Shown piece by piece: positions 56,319-64,000 of a DNA stretch of 64,000 bases. Position 1 is the first letter of the stretch; each line of letters starts with the position of its first letter. The stretch spans positions 372,001 to 436,000 of the forward strand of contig JAALGY010000010.1 in NCBI GenBank assembly GCA_032358165.1. Reading direction: 5' to 3'. This stretch comes from Diplosphaera chodatii. Its lineage: Eukaryota > Chlorophyta > Trebouxiophyceae > Prasiolales > Stichococcaceae. The position numbers were made by a program, and so were the translations under genes. Under the pieces are notes generated by a model, which was given only the letters and a program-made list of their open reading frames with translations, ran no database searches and was not told the DNA's origin.

Positions 56319-59300
56319 ATGCCGAAGCAGCGCATGACCACCGCCGACGTGGTGGCGGAGGTCGCATGCATCCGGCAGAGCTGTCTGGGCATGCGGGTCG
56401 CCAACATCTACGACCTGGACTCCAGGGTGGGTCGCTGCAAGCATGCACATTGCGCATCAGATGCGCGTCATTGCACCTGGAAATGGCAGTTGCACAGTGA
56501 TGATCCTGACCCTGCCGCAACACAACCAGATAATGCTCCTCAAGGACTAGCGTCAGCAATCATGGTGCAAAGCCCTGTGGCAACGTCTGCCTTTGTGATC
56601 TGCAGACATACCTGCTCAAGCTGCAGCGCAGTGGAGAGGATGGCTACAAAACATTTCTGCTCATGGAGTCTGGGCAACGCTTCCACACCACACAGGTCTG
56701 GACTTGTGCCAACTCAACCACCTGAGGCAAAGCTACTGGCCTATGAGAACCGTCGAGGCAGAGCTACTGGCCTGTGAGAACCGTCAAGGGTCAAGGGCAG
56801 ACCTAATGAGGGGCACCATGGAAACCTCATCGTGCATCCAGCTGCGTTTGGAGCCATGGTAATAGCACCCTGGAGCTGAGCGGGCGTTGACACAATGTGA
56901 TGATGTGCGCGTCCAGACGCTCAAGGAGCGCAAGGACGCGCCCAGCAACTTCACGCTGAAGCTGCGGAAGCACATCCGCACCCGCCGCCTCGAGGACGTG
57001 CGCCAGCTGGGCGTGGTACGCCATCCGCTGCCGCCGCCAGCATCTTGATCCTCAGAAGATTCTGAAATGTTGTACCTTCTTTGCCAAAGCATGAGCCGCA
57101 GTTGCCATGCCTTTGGCAAGCACAGCAACTGTGCTGCATGAGCACTCCCAGTGGTGACGCTCCCGACTGTGGCGCGCAGGACCGGATCATCGACTTCACC
57201 TTCGGGACCGGCGAGGCGACCCACCACATCATCCTGGAGCTGTACAGCCAGGTGTGCAGCTGCCGCAGCCGGGAGTCTCACTGCGCTGAAGGCCTGTGCC
57301 GGTTGAACCCACAGTCACGCAGGCTCCACACCAGCTGGACAGCACACTCAGCGTCAGAGTGAAGGGATCCCACCATGGCGACTGATCTGTGCGCAGGGCA
57401 ATGTGATCCTGACGGACGGGCGGTACGAGGTGCTGACGCTGCTGCGGTCGCACCGCGACGATGCCCGCGGCATCGCCACCATGCCCCGGCACCCGTACCC
57501 GCTCCACTCCATTCGCCTCGCGCAGCCGGTGACGGCCGAGCGGTGGGCGGAGGCGGCGGCGGCCGCCGACGCCGCCGCCACCCTGCGCGGTGTGCGCACC
57601 AGGCCCCTGCGCAACGCCTTCTCATTGTTCAAGCTGGTGCCCTGTATGAAGTCTGGTGTAGAGAAGGGTTCTGTGGGACCGGCCGTGCTGCTGGATTGTC
57701 GGTGCCTGTTGAAGAGTCTTGGAGGGCGCCCATCATGTGGATACGTTGCTGCCGCAGGTGTGCTGTCGGGGGCGTTGCTGTACGGCCCGCACGCCGCGGA
57801 CCACTGCCTGCTGTCAGCTGGGCTGCAGCCGGGCGCCAAGGCAGGATCCCCCTGCGGAGCCAGTTGCAAGCATGTGCATGTGTTGACTGACAATGTCAGC
57901 GTTCCATGCCTGCTGGACATTGCATCGGATTCAAAAGCGAACGACAGACGTGGCCCAAGCGATGTGTCTTGGAGAGGCGCGCTTTGCGCTTACATTTTGT
58001 GATCCTGATGTCCCACTGTGCAGGTGTCAGAGGCAGACCTCAGCGAATCGCAGCGGGATGCACTCCTGGCAGAGATTGGGAAGTTCGAGGCATGGCTGTC
58101 GGCGTGCGCAGATGCGCCGCCTACCGGTTACATCACCCTGGCCAAGCCCGGTGTGCAACTGCACACGTGGCGCACCACTCGTTGGCATCTGGTAGTTCTG
58201 GACGTTCCATTCAAGCATATGCATGCCAGCAGGCACCCCTGTATGTAGTAGCGGTGTCCGCAGGTTATGCTGAAGATGGCAGAAACCCTAGGGATGGCTA
58301 CTGTCATGCAGGTGAGAGCCGGAAGCAGCGCGCCGCTGCCGCTGCAGCACAGCCCATGGCCCCTGCGCCGCAGTCGCCCGCTGCCCAGCAGCCAGGTGAT
58401 GCCGAAGCAGGTGCAGCGGCAGATGGCGAGGCCCTGGTGTACAGTGAGTACGAGCCGGTGGCATGGGCGCAGAATGCTGGGCGGCCGAGCAGGGCGTTTG
58501 ACACCTTTGACGCAGCCATGGACGAGTTTTACTCCAAGGTGCAGCCCTTGGATGGTGCGATTGTCGTTCGCTGCCTGCGCCTGCGGCACCAGATCATGTA
58601 CTGGAACGCTCTTGGTGGTTCGAGGGGCAGGTGGTGTGGGCTTGTGCAGCAGGTGGCCAGCAACAGGTGCAGCTCCTAAAGTTATCCTGCGCACCAAGTG
58701 CGCAGCACATGTCGCATGACGCCGGGCATCAACCTTGCAGGTTGAGGGGCAGAGGGCGGAGGTGGCGCAGCAGGCGGCGACAAAGGCGGCGCTGTCCAAG
58801 CTGGACCGGGTGAAGGAGGACATCAACGCGCGGGCGGAGGCCCTGGGGCGGGATGCCGACGCCGAGGAGGACAAGGTGAGAGTCCCCTGGAATGTGTGGC
58901 AGGAGCTCATGCAGGAGCGCGTGACAGGAGCAAGTTGTAGGTGACCAGCATCTGAACATCAGACACATTGGGAGTCTCGACCATACTGCAGGCGCTGCTG
59001 ATCGAGTACAACATGGCTGATGTGGACGCGGCCATCGATGCCCTGAACGCTGCGCTCGCACGAGGTACGTCTGAGTCACCATGCCATAATCAATAAGCTG
59101 TACATCGGCGTCTGCACCGTTCCTGCTGATGTGCATGACCAGCGCGAAAGCATGCGCACAACCAATTGTGCATGCACCATGACACTTCACATAACATGCA
59201 GAGATGTTTGCTCGGGTGCCAGCCTGCCGACTTCACTCCAGGGCTGGACTGGCGGGAGCTGGGGGCGCTGATCGAGGCGGAGAAGCGGGCGGGCAACCCG

Positions 59301-62300
59301 GTGGCGGCGCTGGTCGGCGGCCTGGCCCTGGAGCGAAACGCCGCCACGCTGCTGCTGCGCAACACCCTGGACGAGGAGCCCGACTCGGACGAGGAGGACG
59401 CGCCGCCGGCCCAGCCCACACGGGTACATTGTGGACCTTCGGACTTGACCACCTGAGCACTGTGTGGCCGACAATCACTTGTCAATCGGGCGCCCGCATG
59501 TGGGTCTGACCTAGCAGAGCTCCATCCTATTTGGGGAGAATCTCACCGCTGCTGCGTAAAGAGCCAGAGCTGCAGCCAGCGCAACAAACCGTTGATGATA
59601 ACCCACAGCTGCTCCTACCAACACCATCTGTCACGCTGTCGGACAAGCAAGTCGGCTGCTGCATGGGATGCCTGGCGACAAGGTTAGTGAGGAGTCCCGG
59701 TGACCCCTTGCCGCGCAGGTGGAGGTGGACCTGGGCATGAACGCGGCGGCCAATGCGCGGGCGCGGCACGAGGTGCGCAAGCGCGCGGTCGCCAAGCAGC
59801 GCAAGACGGTGGAGGCCAACGCGAGGGCGCTGGCGGCGGCGGAGCAGAAGACCGCGTCCACGCTCGCGCAGGCAACCTTTCTGCACCGTCTTCCTGCTCC
59901 CTGTCAGCCGGTCGGCGCCTTTCTTTCACCCAGGCATGTGCGGTGATGCGCGCTCGCCTGGATTTCGGTCTGTCGAGTCCAGTGATACCAGGATGGAGCA
60001 TCCGAGATAGGGTGACTGGAGGCCGGGCGGCGTGCACACACGGAACGTGTCAGAAACAATGGTGCAGGGGCCTGACCCGGCAGCTGATGCGTGTGCAGGT
60101 GGCTGCCAGGGCGGTGCGCACGCGGGAGGTGCGGGCGGCGGCGTGGTTCGAGCGCTTCGCCTGGTTCGTGTCCTCCGAGAACTGCCTGGTGCTGGCGGCG
60201 CGCGACGGGCAGCAGGCCGACCTGCTGCTCAAGCGCCACATGCGGTGCGAACCCTCATCACAGAAATCCAACCACATCCTGCCGTCAACCAGTCCGTAGC
60301 AAAGTGATATCTACTTGTTTCATGGTAAATCTAGCAAATCTTTGATGTTAACAACACAGAAACATGCGTACGCTGATGGTGCAATGGTCACTAGCTGTGC
60401 AAGGGACATCATGCATGTCAGCTGATGACTTTGGCGGTCGTGCGCTGGTGAGTGCGCCTCGCAGACATCTGATGTGCAGACCTTCCTCTGGACTTTCACG
60501 TGCAGGAAGGGCGATGTCTTCGTGCATGCGGATCTCCAGGGCGCGCCGGTCACGCTCATCAAGAGCCCAGATCCAGCCATGCCAGTGCCACCACTGACCA
60601 TCTCGCAGGTGACCCCTGTGCCCTATTATCCATGCTGCATGCCACCTTCATCCCGAGGTGGTCGCAGCCTCACCACCAGGTGTTAGATGCTGCCTTTCTC
60701 CGACGCCGGCACTCCTGCCGTGTGTTGCTCAGGGATGGTCTCACAGGCCATGGCATCGCCTGGAGTCGTCAGCTGGTGGCCACACCAGCAACTAGCCGCC
60801 AGCAATGCTGCTGAGGTGGTTTGCTCCTTCCTACTGCCTGTGCAGGCGGGCGCGGCGTGCGTGTGCAGCTCGGCGGCGTGGGACGCCAAGGTGGTGACCT
60901 CCGCATGGTGGTGCCCGGCCGAGCAGGCGCGCCGGTCCTAAACCCTGACTTCTGCACCTTGACGTTGTGCCCGCCGGCCAAGGAGGCTCGTGCTTCTGGG
61001 TGGCAAGGGCAGCAGTGGGACGTGTGACTGGAAGCCTCTTGCGCTACCGCATGCAGCCCTCCCGCGCATGCGTGAGGCGTGGTGTGTCTGCGCGTGCGCA
61101 GGTGTCGACTGTTGACGCTTCTGGCGCTGAGCTGCCGGCGGGCGCGGTGGATGTGCGGGGCATGCAAAACTTCCTGCCGCCGCACCCTCTCGTGAGTAGT
61201 CATTCGGCATGCAGTGTCCTCCCGATGTGCTCCCTGCTACCTAGCAGGCTGTGACCGCAAAGCCTTTTTGCTTTGAACTGCTGTAGCATGTGCGATATCA
61301 CCAGACACTGAACTCAAGCCGACCCAGGTTGGAGTTTAGAGGGGTTGTGATGCTGCACATGCATTGAGACCCATCCAGCCTGAAACCCTGCAAACCAAGC
61401 TCTATTTAGTCTGCGCCCGCTACGATTGCTGGTGTTTGGTATCGTGATAGCAAATGGCGGTTATGGGTGCCTTGTGCAGTTCCCTGCACAGTAGATCTCT
61501 TGCTGCTGTTGATGTCGGCACCCGAGCGGGCCATTGTAGCCGATAGTTTTGCTTCACTCATCATACTTTCAGGCGGCATGTGACATCACTGGGCAGGTGT
61601 TGGGCCTGGCGTTCCTTTTTGTGCTGGACGAGGCCAGCGCCGCGCGACACGCCGGGGAGCGGGCAGCAAAGAGCGGCAACGCAGCTGTGCTCGGCGAGCC
61701 GGGCAACTCTGCTGCCCAGACGACAGAGGACCTGGCAGGTGCCCATTGTGATTCATGGGAGTTGCAGCTCTAATGTTCTGTAGTTGGTGGTGCGAACACA
61801 AAGCTGGCCAGTGTAAGTTTGTCAGCGTATCTGTTGTGCGGTGCCGTATCGGAGCATCAAAGTGCTAAATCTACTTTTCTGCTGGTCGGGGCTGCTGCCA
61901 TCAATGGTGCACCCTGTCGTGCAGGCTCAGCGGGTGACAGCGCAGCAGAGGACAGCAGCTCAGCAGCAGACGATGCAGCTGAGCAGCCCTCGGGCGATGC
62001 GTCGGAGGAGCGGTCCGACTTGGACGAAGCAGTTGCTGCGGTGGGGGAAGGCGTTGCAGCGGCATCCCTTGCGGACGGGGACGAAGACGGCAGCGGCGGC
62101 AGCACAGAAGCAGACAGCGGGCAGCAGGAAGGAGGTGTGACAGGAGGAGATCAGGCCGCTCGAGGCAGCAGTGCCGATGCACCGAGCAGAGGTGTGGCGG
62201 AGCAGTCAGACAGAATGAGTCATCCACTTGCACAGCGTGGCAGCGAGATTAGAGGCGACGAGCAAGACAGCGCTTGATTCGGAAATGTGTGCCCGCCATG

Positions 62301-64000
62301 TATACATGCATGCTGTGTTCTGCGGCGCAGGCGACAGCCGGGACAGCATGGACCGGCGGCCGGATGTGCAGCGCAACCTGGACACCAGCGGCAGCACCGC
62401 CTTGCATGCCTTCCTGGACGGCTCCGCGGACCTCAGCTCCTTTAGCAGGTGGGTTTGAGGGCTAGGGATCATGAAGCATAATGTGCCTTTTGGCGGGTAT
62501 ACTTCATGGACTGCGGCTGAGCTGGACCAAGGCATTCACAGGATGACCTGTCGCTGACGGCTGCAAACAACAAGCATTGTTTAGCAAACTGCAGCATGAC
62601 ATTCAGTGTGGTGAGCCAGATTCCAGCAAAGCCAGGATCCCTGGTTGACAAACAGAGTGCTGTTCATCGTACAGGTATGGTCTTTCCCAGGCGCAGCCGT
62701 CAGCCGCCGGCGCAGCGGCATCAGAAGGGTCCAACAGAACCCTGACCTCCCACGATGGCCCCGCCTCGCCGGTGCCCGACCCAGCTGCCGCAGAGGAGAT
62801 CCGGCAGGCGGTGATCGAAAACGCGCCGCCCGGCAAGCGGCACCTGTCGGCTGCGGCGCGGCGTGCAGCCAGGAAGCAGGCGCGCCCTGCTTCACCGCTG
62901 GCTTCGCCCCTGAGCTCCACCTGGTTACTATTTGTCAATCTGGTGCAGCAGAGTTGGGGGTTTTGCCTGCTGCCCGCCTGCACGGCCCCTTGCTCTGCTG
63001 CATCAGGCTGTCAGACAGCATGTGCGCCTCGAGCACACTGCTCAAGTGCGCCTCCACAATCAGCGCAGGGTTTGGCGCCGGGGGCGGGGCTGCCGCCCGC
63101 GGCCGCCCGGGCGGCGGCGGACCGCACCGAGAGCCTGCTCCCCGACGGCAGCCTGCTGCGAGACGGCAGCGGCGGCGCGCCGCAGCCGGCAGCGGCACCA
63201 CAGTCCGACGCCGGCGAGGCAGCAGGACAGCAGCAGCAGCAGCAGGAGGAGGAGGACGAGGAGGAGGAGGCAGGTGGTGCCGGTGGCGCAGCAGAAGAAA
63301 GCGCCGGCGGCGGCGGCGCAGCCAACAAGCAGCCGCCCGATCCCCTGGAGGCAGCGCGCGCTGCCGAGCGCGCCCGGGTCGCAGCCAAGCAGGAGCATGT
63401 GAGCGTCCCACTACCTGGGCAACTAAGATGCCGACATTGGTCCACATCACTGCTTTACAACATATAGTGAGCATGCCACCGGCCGCAGGCATTGCCTGAC
63501 ACAGTCTGTTATGGTTCGCCAATGCTCTGAGCACAGTTCAGCTGCTATATGGCCTGCTCCTGTGCAACCAGGGGACACCCCTGCGGCGCATATTGCGCTG
63601 TGAGCATTATGTGTGGGTGAGCTATGTGAGAGGCAAATGCCCATGTAGACAGTCGTCCTCAAATGAATGTGCCGCCATTGCAGGCACAGCGCGGCAAGGC
63701 AGGCAAGTTAAAAAAGGCAAAAGCAAAGTATGCGGACCAGGACGAAGACGATCGCGAGCTGGCGATGGCGGCGCTCGCGTCGGCAGGTGCGACCTTTTCT
63801 GTTGGCCCCACCACGGCCAGCAGGCATTCACAGCGCGGCAGCTGTGTTCAAGACACGCGGGAAGCATAAGCGACGTCAGGGCCCTACGTTGTGCGACAGC
63901 GTGCTGCCGTGCAGCTGCTCTGTGTGTCTGCGACAGAAAACTCTGCTGCAAGTTCACCTGGCTGGTAGTAATGCGACGGGCCTGTATGCCGGCTGGCAAG
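56319..64000 (+). CDS. NEMF: NEMF/Rqc2 ribosome quality-control factor, 3' end beyond the window
   Basis: Binds 60S subunits with stalled peptidyl-tRNA and directs C-terminal tailing. Exons: 56319-56426, 56606-56695, 56917-57015, 57180-57251, 57397-57589, 57758-57840, 58024-58150, 58264-58538, 58741-58875, 58992-59064, 59242-59423, 59719-59871, 60099-60244, 60506-60608, 60846-60926, 61102-61191, 61597-61738, 61925-62191, 62331-62448, 62675-62879, 63069-63398, 63684-63786. The NFACT-N domain has RMTTADVVAEV, YLLKLQ, and GVDRIIDF with the Asp100-Arg101 pair needed for tailing in relatives. Next come the coiled coil around AMDEFYSKVEGQ, then NFACT-R: WFERFAWFVSSEN, GDVFVHADLQGA (Gln for the usual His), AWDAKVVTSAWW, NFLPPHPL. 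The acidic linker and NFACT-C start (LKKAKAKYADQDEDDRELAM) follow. Four introns have GC donors. About 1058 residues are present; the remainder lies off the right edge. Confidence 0.95.
56726..56787. repeat. 31-bp tandem duplication in NEMF intron 2
   Basis: Units 56726-56756 and 56757-56787 (GGCAAAGCTACTGGCC... type) differ at three bases. The repeat lies within intron 2 (56696-56916) and does not touch the splice sites. Confidence 0.85.

Noticed and set aside
60640..60700. TGGTCGCAGCCTCACCACCAG as the missing WWVYHHQ segment of NEMF
   Set aside because: It resembles the expected residues but lies upstream of the exon it would have to follow. Extending exon 15 to a GC donor gives the right length instead.
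1..64000. CRISPR arrays, prokaryotic operons, rRNA or tRNA genes, viral or complete mobile elements
   Set aside because: No regularly spaced repeats, no ribosome-binding-site-led gene runs, no tRNA-like cloverleaf or rRNA blocks and no transposase or capsid motifs were seen.

Overview
The window is nuclear DNA from a green alga. Every recognisable gene is split into many short exons, the coding GC is high with C/G at third positions, and the products have plant/algal relatives: a bacterial-type (organellar) aspartyl-tRNA synthetase, a Tat-like plastid aldo/keto reductase, PhoD phosphatases, PRP31 and NEMF/Rqc2. A trebouxiophyte such as a Coccomyxa or Chlorella relative fits best, but the species is an inference. 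I built the gene models by hand from splice sites and reading-frame closure. About 146 introns could be placed, and 14 of them are best explained by a GC rather than a GT donor.

Left half (1-30.1 kb, all minus strand): a gene cut by the window edge (1-394), then a decayed segmental duplication. The parental order appears to be lipase 5' end / divergent promoter / AspRS / a secreted protein of unknown family. The secreted-protein gene occurs four times nearly full length (1469-4352, 4929-7889, 11243-14057, 21357-23976), each with the same ten exons, plus one remnant (10150-10447). AspRS occurs three times. The copy at 14497-20158 is intact (16 exons). The one at 24681-30097 carries at least eight frame-breaking indels, and the one at 8346-9655 keeps only a few C-terminal exons. 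A 410-bp patch including a whole intron is nearly identical between two AspRS copies and looks like gene conversion. Upstream of the intact AspRS lie a relic of the lipase first exon and a frameshifted ABC-transporter Walker A fragment.

Middle (30.5-47.5 kb, plus strand): a plastid-type alpha/beta hydrolase (30521-32875), then two tandem PhoD-family phosphatases (33821-41019 and 42095-47466). Both have signal peptides and the conserved metal/catalytic motifs. They differ strongly in intron content and contain micro-exons of 7, 12, 17 and 20 nt.

Right (47.9-64 kb): on the minus strand, an aldo/keto reductase with a twin-arginine type leader (47935-50624) and the U4/U6-U5 splicing factor PRP31 (51155-55624). 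Divergent from PRP31 is the ribosome quality-control factor NEMF/Rqc2 (56319 to beyond the right edge).

Functionally, the PhoD pair and the secreted family are exported proteins, AspRS, the hydrolase and the reductase look organellar, and PRP31 and NEMF are nuclear/cytosolic housekeeping genes. I see no operon-like logic. The most unusual things are the uncharacterised secreted family, the duplication history around AspRS, and the abundance of GC-AG introns and micro-exons.
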